Assembly: GCA_963719325.1 (NCBI GenBank)
Contig: CAVRBW010000007.1
Location: forward strand, 18,972-82,971
Direction: 5' to 3'
Length of the DNA stretch: 64,000 bases
Source: DATBLE01 sp963719325
Lineage (GTDB): Bacteria; Actinomycetota; Thermoleophilia; Gaiellales; Gaiellaceae
Each line of letters opens with the position of its first letter. The stretch's first letter is position 1. This document shows, one piece after another, positions 24,216-33,255 of the stretch. The notes under the pieces are model-generated. The model saw only the letters and a list, made by a program, of their open reading frames with translations. It was not told the origin of the DNA and did not search any database. Both the position numbers and the translations under genes were made by a program.

Positions 24216-25310
24216 TCAGGCGCGGAAGGCGAGACGCACGCCCGTATCCGGGTCGAACAGGTGCGCCTCGTTCGCGCGCGGCCGCAGCGCCACCCGCTCG
24301 TCGCGCGCCGGGGCGGATCTCGTCTCCACGCGGGCAACGAGCTTCACCGGCCCACGGCCAAGATCGGCGGTGCAGAACACGAATGCGTCGGCGCCGACCT
24401 CCTCGACCACCTGCACGCGCGCCGGCACGCCTTCGGGAGCGAGGTCGAGTGACTCCGGGCGCAGTCCGACCACCAGCTTCGACCAGCCTCGTTCGGCTGC
24501 GGTCGCGATTGCTCCTGGCGGCAGCGGAATCTCCTCGCCGCCGAGCCTGACGGAGCCGTTCGCGCCGAGCTCGACCTCGCAGATGTTCATCGACGGTGAG
24601 CCGATGAAGCCGGCGACGAAAGTATTGGCGGGCTGCTCGTAGAGGGCGCGCGGGGAGTCGCACTGCTGCAGCAAGCCGTCGTTCAGCACCGCCACCCGGT
24701 TGCCGAGCGTCAGCGCTTCGGCCTGGTCGTGGGTGACGTAGACGGTCGTGACGCCGAGCCGCGACTGGAGCGCGGCGATGTCGGCTCTCATCTGCACGCG
24801 AAGCTTCGCGTCGAGGTTCGACAACGGCTCGTCCATCAGGAACACCTTCGGCTCGCGCACGATCGCTCTTCCCATCGCCACGCGTTGCCGCTGACCACCG
24901 GACAGCTGGCCGGGTTTGCGATCGAGGTAGTCCGTGAGCGCGAGCAGCTCGGCCACCTCCCGCACGCGCCGCTCTCGCTCCTCCTTCCCGACCCGGGCGA
25001 CCTTGAGCGGGAAGGCGATGTTCGCCGCGACGGACAGGTACGGGTACAGGGCGTAGTTCTGAAAGACCATCGCCACGTCGCGCGCCTTCGGCGGCACGTC
25101 GGTGACGTCGCGCTCGCCGATGAAGACGGCGCCCGCATCCACCTCTTCGAGCCCGGCGAGCATCCGCAGCGCCGTGGTCTTGCCGGAGCCCGACGGACCG
25201 ACCAGGACCATGAACTCTCCGTCGGCGATGTCCAGTTCGAGTGCGTTGACCGCGGGCGCCTGCGTGCCGGGGTACAGCCGGGTGGCGCCTGCAAACCTCA
25301 CCTCAGCCAA
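24216..25310 (-). CDS. Sugar ABC transporter ATP-binding protein (MsmK/UgpC type)
   Basis: 364 aa ATPase of the CUT1 carbohydrate importer family, energising the two permeases at 27.5-29.4 kb from the cytoplasmic side. Walker A GPSGSGKTTALRML, Q-loop FQNYALYPYLS, signature LSGGQRQRVAMGRAI, Walker B VFLMDEPLSNLD and switch H in VYVTHDQAEA are intact. The C-terminal TOBE/MalK-like regulatory domain follows (LVVGLRPESLDL). The TTG start at 25310 (LAEVRFAGATRLYPG) overlaps the stop of the kinase gene; GTG 25301 is the alternative. It is the last gene of the transporter operon. Confidence 0.92.
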   Translation of the reverse strand: MAEVRFAGATRLYPGTQAPAVNALELDIADGEFMVLVGPSGSGKTTALRMLAGLEEVDAGAVFIGERDVTDVPPKARDVAMVFQNYALYPYLSVAANIAFPLKVARVGKEERERRVREVAELLALTDYLDRKPGQLSGGQRQRVAMGRAIVREPKVFLMDEPLSNLDAKLRVQMRADIAALQSRLGVTTVYVTHDQAEALTLGNRVAVLNDGLLQQCDSPRALYEQPANTFVAGFIGSPSMNICEVELGANGSVRLGGEEIPLPPGAIATAAERGWSKLVVGLRPESLDLAPEGVPARVQVVEEVGADAFVFCTADLGRGPVKLVARVETRSAPARDERVALRPRANEAHLFDPDTGVRLAFRA

Positions 25311-26308
25311 GATCGGTGCCTCCCACGGCCAACGGCTCGGGCGAATCGGTCGCCAGCCGGCCGCGCAGCCGCTCGTACGCCTCGGGCCTCGCGCCGAGCG
25401 CATCCAGGCCGAGGAACGCTGCACCCAGGATCGGCGCCGCCGAGGTCGTTCGTGCGCTGATCGCGGGACCCACCTCTGCGAGCCCCGATCTGATCGCTGC
25501 CATGAGCTGCGCGTTGCCGGCGCGTACGACGCCTCCGCCGAGCAGCACCTCGACCGGCTCGTTCTCGAGTCCGAGCCGCGTGATCGCCGCACGGGCCAGG
25601 GCGACGATCTCGGTCGCGAGGAGGTCGACGATCTCGGCCGCGACCGGGTCGTGCAGCGCCTCGGAGAACACCAGCGGCGGAAGCTCGACCGCGCGGGCGT
25701 CGTCTATTCGTCGAAAGTGCACGGCCTTCGCCAGCTCGCTCGGCGAGCCGAGGCCGAAGTACGCCGGCACCGCCTGCTCGAGCGTCGTCTTCGGGCCGCG
25801 CCCGTCCTCGCTTCGCGCGGCGGCCAGGACCGCTCTCTGACCGACGTCGACGCCGCCGCCCCAGTCGCCCGTGATCCAGCCGAGGGCGGGGAACCTCACC
25901 TGACGCCCGTCCGGCCCGACGCCGACGCAGTTGATCCCCGCGCCGCAGACGACGGCGACGCCCCAGCCGGTGTCGGTTCCTGCCCGGAGCACGGCGAACG
26001 TGTCGTTCCCGACGAGCACTCGTCCGGCCCAGCCGCGCCCCTCGACCGCCGTCTGGAACGTCGCCTCCTCTTCGGGGAAGTCGAGGCCGGCGAGGAGGAG
26101 CTGTGCGACGTCGGTGGGCTCGTCCGGTCCCAGCGTCTGCCAGGGCCTGTGACCGAAGCCGGTCGATCACGTCGAGCGCGCCGTCGAGTCCGAGCTGATG
26201 CGGCGAGCTGCCGGGCCCCCGCGCGGTCGCGAGCACCTCGCCGTCGTCGCGTACGACGGCGAGGTCGGTCTTCGAGTTCCCGCCGTCGACCGCGAGGAGC
26301 AGGCTCAT
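25303..26308 (-). pseudogene. BadF/BadG-type sugar kinase (N-acetylglucosamine kinase-like), frameshifted
   Basis: The kinase begins at ATG 26308 (MSLLLAVDGGNSKTDLAVV, the phosphate-1 motif of the BadF/BadG ATPase family that includes N-acetylglucosamine kinases). It continues in another phase from about 26140: VLVGNDTFAVLRAGTDTGWG, VVCGAGINCVGV, ITGDWGGG and LGGGVVRAGNA. The total length is 3n+1. Removing one G from the GGG of GCTGGGACC on the coding strand (around 26125-26140) restores a continuous ADAGPDEPTDVAQLLLAG segment. It is probably an intact gene with a base-call error. It overlaps the GH4 gene by four bases (ATGA). It would phosphorylate the imported sugar or the GH4 product; the substrate is not proven. 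Confidence 0.8.
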
Positions 26309-27535
26309 CGGAGGACCTCCGGCATCGTCAAGAGCTCGAGCAGCTGCTCGGAGAGCTCGTACTGACCGACGAGCGGGTGGGCGAGGAGCGCCTTCTTCGC
26401 CGTCACGGGGTCGCGGGTGACGGCAGCTTCGGCGGTCAGGCGCTCGTAGGCGGCGACGTGCTGAACGAGCCCGAGCAGCTCCGGGGCGAGCGGCTGCTGC
26501 GTCAGCGGGACGATGCCGCCGGGCCCGACGCGGGCGGGGACCTCGACCACGTCGTCGGCCGCCAGGCCCGCAAGCGTGCCGTCGTTGCGGATGTCGACCT
26601 CGTGGATGGTGCCGTCTCCCTGCACGAGCGACGCCACCAGCCCGGTCGCGGCCTCGCTGTAGAAGGCGCCTCCGCGACGCTCGAGGAGCGCCGGCTTCTC
26701 GACCAGGGTCGGATCCCGGTACAGGTCGAGGAGCTCGCGCTCGATCTCGGCGACCTCCGCAGCCCGGGGGACGCCGTCCCGCTGGGCGGCGAGGACCTGG
26801 TCGTGCGCGTAGAAGTACCGGAGGTAGTAGGAAGGGATCGCGCCGAGCTCGTCGAGGAGCCTGGGCGGGATCTCGCCGTCGGCCAGCTCCTCTGCGTGGT
26901 CGGCGAGCAGCTCGGGCAGGACGTCGCGGTCGTCGAGGCGCGCGGCACGCACCCAGGTGAGGTGGTTGAGGCCGACCTGGTCGACCACGACCCGGGCCGG
27001 CTCGACGCCGAGGATCCCGGCGATGCGGCGCTGCAGGCCGATCGCCACGTTGCAGAGGCCGACCGCGCGATGCCCCGCGTCGAGGAGAGCGCGCGTGACG
27101 ATCCCGACGGGGTTCGTGAAGTCGACGATCCACGCCTCGGATGCCGCGAGCTCGCGTACGCGCTCGGCGATCTCGAGTACGACGGGCACCGTCCGCATCG
27201 CCTTGGCGAAGCCGCCGGCGCCGGTCGTCTCCTGGCCGATGCAGCCGCAGGCGAGCGGGGCGGTCTCGTCCGCGAGCCGGGCGGCCTGGCCACCCACCCG
27301 GATCTGGAGCAACACGAAGTCGGCTCCGTCGACCGCTTCGTCGAGGCTTCCGGTCAAGCGTGAGTGCGCCCCGGTGGCTCTGTCGCTCGAGCATCCGTGC
27401 GGCGAGGCCACCGACGACCTCGAGCCGCTCTGCGTCGATGTCGTGGAGCGCGAGGTCGGCGTCCTCGAGCCGGGAGAGGTTCGAGACCAGCTCCGGCGTG
27501 TAGGTCGAGCCCGCCCCGATGACCGCGATCTTCAT
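26305..27535 (-). pseudogene. Family 4 glycoside hydrolase (6-phospho-beta-glucosidase-like), frameshifted
   Basis: GH4 enzymes hydrolyse 6-phospho-glycosides by NAD+/Mn2+-dependent oxidation-elimination. The gene starts at ATG 27535 (MKIAVIGAGSTYTPELVSNL, Rossmann GxGS) and reads to LAARMLERQSHRG. It then shifts near 27370 into the frame with LTGSLDEAVDGADFVLLQIR, VGGQAARLADE, GLCNVAIGLQ (metal-binding Cys), GLNHLTWVRA (metal-binding His) and YYLRYFYA. Length is 3n+1; dropping one G from CCGGGGCGC (27368-27376 on the complement) yields an uninterrupted protein of about 409 aa. It is coupled at both ends by ATGA overlaps to the permease and kinase genes. A sequencing error is more likely than real decay. 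Confidence 0.82.
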
Positions 27536-28413
27536 CCCTTCACCCCTGTCAGGGTCACTCCCTCGACGAACACCTTCTGGGCGAGGAAGAAGAGGACGAT
27601 CACCGGCGCCATCACCAGCAGCGTGGCGGCCATCGTCAGGTTCCACTGCACCTGGTGAAGGGAGCGGAACTCGGAGAGGCCGATCGAGAGCACCCAGTGG
27701 TGCGACGCCTCGCCGACGTACAGGAGCGGCAGGAAGAAGTCGTTGAAGGTGTAGAGGAAGGAGAAGAGCGCGACGGCGGCGATCGCCGGCTTCGCCAGGC
27801 GCAGCACGACGGTGACGAGGATGCGGAGCTCGCCGCAGCCGTCGACGCGGGCGGCGTCCAGGTACTCCTCGGGGATGGTCATGAAGAACTGGCGCAGGAG
27901 GAAGATCGAGAACGCGTCGCCGAGCCAGTTCGGGATGATCACGGGCCAGAGCGTCCCGACCAGGTGCAGCTTCGCCCACATCACGTACAGCGGGACGACG
28001 GTCACCTGCGGCGGCAGCATCAGTGCGACGAGGACGACCATGAACGCCACCTGACGACCGCGCCAGCGGAGCCGAGCGAGGGCGTAGGCGACCGGCACGC
28101 TCGAGATCAGAACGCCGAGCGTCGCCAGCGTCGAGTACATCAGCGTGTTCAGCGTCCAGCGCCACAGCGGCGCCTTCGTGAACACGTCGATGAAGTTGTG
28201 CCATGCGAAGGGATGTGGCCAGAGGCGCGACGAGAGGGCCTGCTCGTTCGTCATCAGCGAGGTGAGGAGGATGAACGCGAACGGCGCGAGGAACGCGATC
28301 GCCGCAGCGATCAGCAAGCTGTTGTTGGCAACTGCGAGCAGGAACCGGCGGCGGCGCACCCTGGCCGGCGGCCGGCGGCGCACGAACGGGACCGACGCTG
28401 CGACCGCGCCCAT
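27532..28413 (-). CDS. Sugar ABC transporter permease (MalG type)
   Basis: 293 aa inner permease of a CUT1 importer, six membrane helices after a basic N-terminus. The EAA loop, EEYLDAARVDGCGELR, matches the ATPase-contact motif, and the C-terminal VFVEGVTLTGVKG is the usual MalG-type ending. It pairs with the MalF-type permease one base upstream and overlaps the GH4 start by four bases. It forms the channel for the sugar delivered by the binding protein at 29.4-30.7 kb. Confidence 0.92.
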   Translation of the reverse strand: MGAVAASVPFVRRRPPARVRRRRFLLAVANNSLLIAAAIAFLAPFAFILLTSLMTNEQALSSRLWPHPFAWHNFIDVFTKAPLWRWTLNTLMYSTLATLGVLISSVPVAYALARLRWRGRQVAFMVVLVALMLPPQVTVVPLYVMWAKLHLVGTLWPVIIPNWLGDAFSIFLLRQFFMTIPEEYLDAARVDGCGELRILVTVVLRLAKPAIAAVALFSFLYTFNDFFLPLLYVGEASHHWVLSIGLSEFRSLHQVQWNLTMAATLLVMAPVIVLFFLAQKVFVEGVTLTGVKG

Positions 28414-28414
28414 C

Positions 28415-29416
28415 TCAGCGAGCCATCCCGCCGTAGTGAACCCACCGTCTGGAGTTGACGACGATCAGGAGCGTGACCGAGAACGAGACCGCGAGCAGCA
28501 GCATCGCCATCGCGGACGCGTAGCCCATCTGGAAGTCGGTGAAGCCGTGCTGGTAGAGGAGGATCGGGTAGAAGAGGGTCGAGTCCTCCGGATAGCCGAG
28601 GTTGACCGCCGTGACGTCCGCCGCCTGCGAGGCCTGGCCGGCCGCGACCCCGGCGGCGACGTACGCCTGGGTGAAGTACTGCAGTCCCTGGATCACGCCG
28701 AGGATGACCGCGAACAGGATCACCGGACTGACCGACGGAAGCGTCACCCAGCGCAGCCGCCGGAGTGGGCCCGCACCGTCCAGTTCGGCCGATTCGTACA
28801 GCTGCCGCGGGGCGTCGAGGATCGCGGCGAGGAAGATGATCATCGTGTTGCCGACGCCCCACACGCCGAGCGCCACCAGCGACGGCTTCGACCACGCGGG
28901 ATCCTGGAACCAGAGCGGGCCCTCGATGCCGAGGTGGCCGAGGATCGTGTTCAGCGGGCCGGTCGCCGGGTTGAGGATGTAGACGAAGCCGAGCGTGGCG
29001 GCGACCGGGGGAGCGAGCGCGGGCAGGTAGAAGATCGTCCGGAAGACTCCGACGCCCCGCCTCGCCCGCGCGAGCATCAGCGCGATCCCGAAGGCGAACA
29101 GGACCTGAAGCGGCACGGCGACCGCGATGAACCAGAGCGTGTTCTTCACCGCCGTCCAGACCTGCGGGTCGACGTTGAAGAGGTAGCGATAGTTCGCGAG
29201 GCCGATCCAGCGGGGCGAGGAGAGCAGGTCGTAGTGCGTGAACGACAGGTACGCGCTCATCACGAGCGGGTAGCCGAAGAAGACCGAGAAGCCGACGAGC
29301 CAGGGGCTCATCAACAGGAGGACGAGGCGGCGCCTCTTCCACGCTGCGTGCCTCCTGGCCCGTCGGCGGTCGGCCGTCGGGACGGCGGCCTGAACCGCTG
29401 CGTCCGCGGCAGACAT
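28415..29416 (-). CDS. Sugar ABC transporter permease (MalF type)
   Basis: 333 aa with a basic N-terminal tail and six membrane segments; typical opening FFGYPLVMSAYLSFTHYDLL and EAA-like loop LYESAELDGAGPLRRLRW. It is the partner of the MalG-type permease. The gene lies four bases after the binding-protein gene. In CUT1 systems these proteins import di- and oligosaccharides; the substrate here is inferred from the GH4 enzyme as a beta- or alpha-linked disaccharide. Confidence 0.9.
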   Translation of the reverse strand: MSAADAAVQAAVPTADRRRARRHAAWKRRRLVLLLMSPWLVGFSVFFGYPLVMSAYLSFTHYDLLSSPRWIGLANYRYLFNVDPQVWTAVKNTLWFIAVAVPLQVLFAFGIALMLARARRGVGVFRTIFYLPALAPPVAATLGFVYILNPATGPLNTILGHLGIEGPLWFQDPAWSKPSLVALGVWGVGNTMIIFLAAILDAPRQLYESAELDGAGPLRRLRWVTLPSVSPVILFAVILGVIQGLQYFTQAYVAAGVAAGQASQAADVTAVNLGYPEDSTLFYPILLYQHGFTDFQMGYASAMAMLLLAVSFSVTLLIVVNSRRWVHYGGMAR

Positions 29417-29420
29417 CGAT

Positions 29421-30746
29421 TTACGGGACTCCGCCGCCCTTGGCCTGGGCGGCCTGCGCGTCGAGCTGCTTGTCGAGCTTGGCGAGCCCGCCGGCGAGAT
29501 CGCCGGCGTGCCCGGCCTGCCACTTCGTGACGAAGTTCTGCACCAGGTTCGTGTAGGACTGGCCGGAGGCCATGATCGGCGACGTGCTCGACTTCGGGTG
29601 GGTGAAGATCTTCAGGAACGTCGCGAAGTGCGAGTCGGCAACCAGCTCCTTCGAGTGGGTCGACGCGCTGGTCGACGGGACGTTCCGAAGGCCGTTCGAC
29701 AGCTCGGCGAGCGCGTGCGTGTTCGTCGTCAGCCACTTGACGAGCTCCCAGGCCTGATCGGTGTTGTGGCCGTTCTTGGGGATGCCGATGATCGTGCCGT
29801 TGATGTAGCCCGACCCGTACAGCTCGGGATGGGCGTCGTCGACCGGCATCGGCGCCGTACCGTAGTTCAGGTTCGGGTGCTCGGCGGCGATGAACGCGAC
29901 CCGCCACTCGCCGTCGAGGTTCATCGCCAGCTTGCCGACCTCGAAGGCGTTCGAGGCGGAGAACTCGTCGCCCAGGCCCGCCTGGAAGCGCACGAGCTTG
30001 TTGTAGCCGTACCAGTCGATCAGGCTCTTCTGCCAGCGCAGCCACTTCGACCACGCCGAGTCCTTGGAGAGAACCGAGTGGTTGCTCGAGTCCAGCCACG
30101 AGCCGCCGTACGAGGTGACCCAGCGTTCCGGCACGTTCTCGTACAGACCGATGAAGGGCGAGAGGCCGACGACCTTCAGCGAGCCGTCCGGGTTGCGCTT
30201 CGTCAGCTTCTTCGCGTCCGCGGTGAGCTCGGAGATCGTGTGCGGCGGCCGTGCGATCCCGGCTTGCTTGAAGAGCGTCTTGTTGTAGTAGAGCCCGTAC
30301 GTGTCGGCCAGGAGCGGCAGCGCGCAGCGCTTGCCGCCGTACTGCGTGTAGTACCGGGTGGCCGGCGGGAAGTCGTTCGCGTCGATCCCGTCCTTCTTCA
30401 GGCGCGAGGTCAGGTCGATCCAGCCGCCGGTCCCGCAGTAGATGCCGACGTTGTACGAGTTGAAGGAGCTGACGACATCCGGAGCGTTGCCGGCACGGAT
30501 CGCGGCGACGATCTTGTTGTCGTTGATGCCGCCGACGAGCTTGACGTCGACGTCGGCGTGCTTGGCGTCGTACTCGCCGATGACCTTCTTGAAGACGCCG
30601 AGCTCGCGGGCGCTCCAGCCGACCCAGACGGTCAGCGTCACCGGCTTGGCACGTGCCTTGCGGCTCGTGTGACCGGCGAGGCCGACCGCGGTGAGAGAGA
30701 GCCCGAGCGCCGTCACCAGCGTGAATGCCAGCGCCGCACGTTTCAT
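29421..30746 (-). CDS. Extracellular sugar-binding protein
   Basis: 441 aa with an N-terminal signal peptide (MKRAALAFTLVTALGLSLTA) lacking a lipobox cysteine, so anchoring is unclear. The type-1 extracellular solute-binding fold is indicated by VTLTVWVGWSARELGVFKKV, NAPDVVSSFNS, FPPATRYYTQYGGKRCALPL, and LAMNLDGEWRVAFI. The paired cysteines at IYCGTGG and KRCALP may form a disulfide. AGGAGG precedes the ATG at 30746. First gene of the importer operon, divergent from the ROK regulator, which probably represses it in the absence of sugar. Confidence 0.92.
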   Translation of the reverse strand: MKRAALAFTLVTALGLSLTAVGLAGHTSRKARAKPVTLTVWVGWSARELGVFKKVIGEYDAKHADVDVKLVGGINDNKIVAAIRAGNAPDVVSSFNSYNVGIYCGTGGWIDLTSRLKKDGIDANDFPPATRYYTQYGGKRCALPLLADTYGLYYNKTLFKQAGIARPPHTISELTADAKKLTKRNPDGSLKVVGLSPFIGLYENVPERWVTSYGGSWLDSSNHSVLSKDSAWSKWLRWQKSLIDWYGYNKLVRFQAGLGDEFSASNAFEVGKLAMNLDGEWRVAFIAAEHPNLNYGTAPMPVDDAHPELYGSGYINGTIIGIPKNGHNTDQAWELVKWLTTNTHALAELSNGLRNVPSTSASTHSKELVADSHFATFLKIFTHPKSSTSPIMASGQSYTNLVQNFVTKWQAGHAGDLAGGLAKLDKQLDAQAAQAKGGGVP

Positions 30747-30799
30747 TGCGTTCCTCCTTGTCAGAGGGGGCGGGGCGTTGAGTTAAGAATCCGAACGAG

Positions 30800-30830
30800 A
30801 ATCTATGACACGACTTCGCATCTCGGTCAA
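30800..30830 (-). promoter_or_regulatory. Candidate promoter of the sugar ABC operon
   Basis: Reading leftwards, TTGACC (30830-30825) and CATAGA (30807-30802) are 17 bp apart and lie about 55 bp before the binding-protein ATG. On the other strand TAAGGT (30872-30877) sits ten bases before the ROK start. A short GAATC direct repeat flanks the -10 (GAATCCGAACGAGAATC, 30787-30803). A ROK-binding palindrome was not found with confidence. Confidence 0.4.
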
Positions 30831-30887
30831 GTTCCTGGACTCCGGCGGCTGACGTGAAAACATCGGTCGGTTAAGGTTGTTGACGCT

Positions 30888-32093
30888 ATGACACCGAAGC
30901 CGGCGATCCCGCCGCTCCTACGCGACCTGAACGAGCGCACGGTCCTGGAGGCGATTCGAGACGGGGCGCCGATCTCGCGCGCCGAGATCTCGCGGCGCGC
31001 GGGTATCTCGAAGCCGACTGTCTCCCTCGCCCTCCAGTCCCTGCTCGGGGCGGGGCTCGTCCGCGAGGCGGCACACGAGCCCGGCGGCCCGAGTTACGGC
31101 GCCGTCTTCTTCGAGGCCGTCCCCGAGGCCGCGCTCGTTCTCGGGCTCGATCTGGGCGCGCGGTTCCTCCGCGGAGCGCTGTGCGATCTCAACGGGACCG
31201 TCAGGGCGCGCCAGGACGTCGAGCTGGCCGGGGTCACGGCAGAGTTGGCGATCGAATCGATCTCGGGACTGAGGGAATCGCTGGTCGCAGCCTCCGGCTT
31301 GCGGGCCGAGCTGATCGACGGCGTCGTCGTCGGCGTCCCCGGAGTCGTCCTTGCAGCCGGCGAGCGCATCGAGCTGGCGACGAACGTGCCGGGGCTCGAG
31401 GAGCGCGACTTTCGAACCGAGCTCGCGGCGCGGCTCGGGCTCCGCGTCACCGTCGAGAACGACATCAACCTGGCTGCGGTCGGTGAGCGTTGGGCCGGGG
31501 CCGCCCGCGACGTCGACGACTTCGCCTTCGTCTCGATCGGGACCGGGCTCGGCGCCGGCCTCGTCCTCGGCGGCGAGCTCCATCGCGGGCACAACGGCGC
31601 TGCGGGTGAGATCGACTACGCCTTCGGCAGTTTCGCCGCCGACCTCGATCCGTGCGCCGGCGCGGTCAGCGCCTTCGCCGAGCGCAAGGCGGACGGGGTC
31701 GTCGGCACCGTCCTCGGGCCTCCGTTCGATCCCCGCGACATCTTCTCGGCCGCTCGTTCCGGCGACCGGGTGGCCCGAGAGGTCGTTGCCGAGGAGGCTC
31801 GGCGGATCGCGCTCCACGTCGCGCCGATCGCCGCGGTCGCCGACGTCGGTTTGGTCGTTCTCGGCGGGGGCATCGGCTCGAACGGCGATCTGCTGCTCGA
31901 TCCCGTGCGGATTCTCCTCCGCGACTGGCTTCCGTATCCGCCGAAGGTGGAGGTCTCCCGCCTGGGTGACGCAGCGGTTCTGACGGGCGCGCTCTCCGTG
32001 GGGTGCCGAGCGGCGCTCGACAACGTCTTTGCCAACCGGCGGCCAGGGCCGTCGGGCACGACCGCTCCCGCGGAGTCTGCGCCGAAGCCGTAA
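30888..32093 (+). CDS. ROK-family transcriptional repressor
   Basis: 401 aa. An N-terminal winged helix (NERTVLEAIRDGAPISRAEI, SRRAGISKPTVSLALQSLL) precedes a ROK kinase-like fold: VLGLDLGARFLRGALCDLNG, VVGVPGVV, VTVENDINLAAVGERW and FVSIGTGLGAGLVLGG. The GHNGAAGEI segment is kept, but the cysteine cluster that binds structural zinc in many ROK proteins is absent, as in some XylR/NagC relatives. It is divergent from the sugar importer operon and probably represses it until a sugar or sugar phosphate binds. The ATG at 30888 lacks a Shine-Dalgarno site and is likely leaderless. The acidic/proline tail is dispensable-looking. Confidence 0.9.
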   Translation: MTPKPAIPPLLRDLNERTVLEAIRDGAPISRAEISRRAGISKPTVSLALQSLLGAGLVREAAHEPGGPSYGAVFFEAVPEAALVLGLDLGARFLRGALCDLNGTVRARQDVELAGVTAELAIESISGLRESLVAASGLRAELIDGVVVGVPGVVLAAGERIELATNVPGLEERDFRTELAARLGLRVTVENDINLAAVGERWAGAARDVDDFAFVSIGTGLGAGLVLGGELHRGHNGAAGEIDYAFGSFAADLDPCAGAVSAFAERKADGVVGTVLGPPFDPRDIFSAARSGDRVAREVVAEEARRIALHVAPIAAVADVGLVVLGGGIGSNGDLLLDPVRILLRDWLPYPPKVEVSRLGDAAVLTGALSVGCRAALDNVFANRRPGPSGTTAPAESAPKP

Positions 32094-32145
32094 CGACGTA
32101 TCCACCAGCGCGGCTCGACCCCGAGGCGGCGGCGATCCTGGTGTC

Positions 32146-32616
32146 GTGCAGCGTGCATTTGCCTTCGCGGCCGCCGTCCTGGCGCTCGTGCTCATGCTCC
32201 TTCTGCTCTGGCGCGGAACTGCATCACACGCCCCGAAGGTCACGGCGAGCTGGACGCGGACACCGGGCGTCCTCAACCCCGACGTGCGTCAGGAGACGAT
32301 CGGAGAGACGATCTGCGTGCCCGGCTGGACCCGCACGATCCGGCCGGCGACCGAGTACACCTCGGCGCTGAAGGTGGATCAGATGAAGGAGTACCGGCTG
32401 GCCGGCTCGACCTCCGACTACCAGGAGGACCATCTCGTCAGCCTCGAGCTGGGCGGCCACCCGACGGATCGCCGGAACCTCTGGCCCGAGCCTCGTCCTC
32501 GAGCCGAGCAGGTCGACCAGGTCGAGAACAGCCTCCGCGAGCAGGTCTGCTCCGGCCGGCTCACGCTTGCCGACGCGCAACGGAAGATCTCCGAGATCAA
32601 GCATCGCTCGGGGTGA
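32146..32616 (+). CDS. Membrane-anchored or secreted HNH-like nuclease-domain protein
   Basis: 156 aa from GTG 32146. The start is hydrophobic (FAFAAAVLALVLMLLLLW), a signal anchor. The exported part contains CVPGWTRTIRP and then YQEDHLVSLELGGHPTDRRN followed by LWPEP. This ExxDHxxxLxxGG-x-x-x-x-x-NLWPE pattern resembles a variant HNH endonuclease motif in actinobacterial exported proteins, with the histidine as general base and Asn as metal ligand. Nuclease activity is inferred. It lies 52 bp after the ROK gene and 12 bp before the nitroreductase gene. Confidence 0.65.
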   Translation: MQRAFAFAAAVLALVLMLLLLWRGTASHAPKVTASWTRTPGVLNPDVRQETIGETICVPGWTRTIRPATEYTSALKVDQMKEYRLAGSTSDYQEDHLVSLELGGHPTDRRNLWPEPRPRAEQVDQVENSLREQVCSGRLTLADAQRKISEIKHRSG

Positions 32617-32628
32617 CACAATTCGCTC

Positions 32629-33255
32629 GTGCTCGAGCTGACGCCCGACGAGCTGCTCTCGACGACCCGTGCCGTCCGGAAGCGGCTCGATCTCGAACGG
32701 CCGGTCGAGCGAGAGGTGCTGGCGGATTGCCTGCGTCTCGCCCAGCAGGCGCCGACCGGTAGCTACCGGCAGGACTGGCACTTCCTCGTCGTGACCGAGC
32801 CGGAGCTGCGCCGTGGCCTCGCCGACCTCTGGCGCAGCGGGGGCGAGCGCTACCTCCGTGGGATCGGGAAGCCGGAGGAGATACCGGGGATGATGGGCCG
32901 CGTCGTCGGTGGCGTCTTCCATCTCGTCGATCACCTCGAGGACGTCCCCGTCCACGTGATCCCGTGCATCGAGGGGCGTACGGACGGGAAGGGCGTGTTC
33001 GCGCAAGCCTCGCGCTGGGGCTCGATCATGCCGGCGGCGTGGAGCTTCATGCTCGCCGCGCGCTCGCGAGGGTTGGGGACGGTCTGGACGACCTTCCACC
33101 TTGCGCACGAGCGGGAGGCGGCAGAGCTACTCGGGATTCCCTACGACGAGGTGATGCAGGCTGCGCTGATCCCGGTCGCGTACACGGTCGGGACGGAGTT
33201 CAAGCCGGCGAAACGGGCACCGCTCGAGACGGTCGTGCACTGGGATCGTTGGTGA
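32629..33255 (+). CDS. Nitroreductase-family flavoprotein
   Basis: 208 aa FMN-dependent NAD(P)H oxidoreductase. The family pattern is seen as TTRAVRKRLDLERPVEREVL, then APTGSYRQDWHFLVV (FMN phosphate and product pocket), and the C-terminal GLGTVWTTFHL and AALIPVAYTVG. Possible substrates are nitroaromatics, quinones or enoates. The GTG start at 32629 has a CACAAT six bases upstream and no Shine-Dalgarno, consistent with a leaderless transcript. The last 56 bases overlap the 3' end of the convergent NYN gene. Confidence 0.85.
   Translation: MLELTPDELLSTTRAVRKRLDLERPVEREVLADCLRLAQQAPTGSYRQDWHFLVVTEPELRRGLADLWRSGGERYLRGIGKPEEIPGMMGRVVGGVFHLVDHLEDVPVHVIPCIEGRTDGKGVFAQASRWGSIMPAAWSFMLAARSRGLGTVWTTFHLAHEREAAELLGIPYDEVMQAALIPVAYTVGTEFKPAKRAPLETVVHWDRW

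Noticed and set aside
25298..28204. A 968-codon minus-strand frame
   Set aside because: It strings together shadow sequence and the N-terminal parts of the frameshifted GH4 and kinase genes; only those parts are real and they are listed with their own genes.
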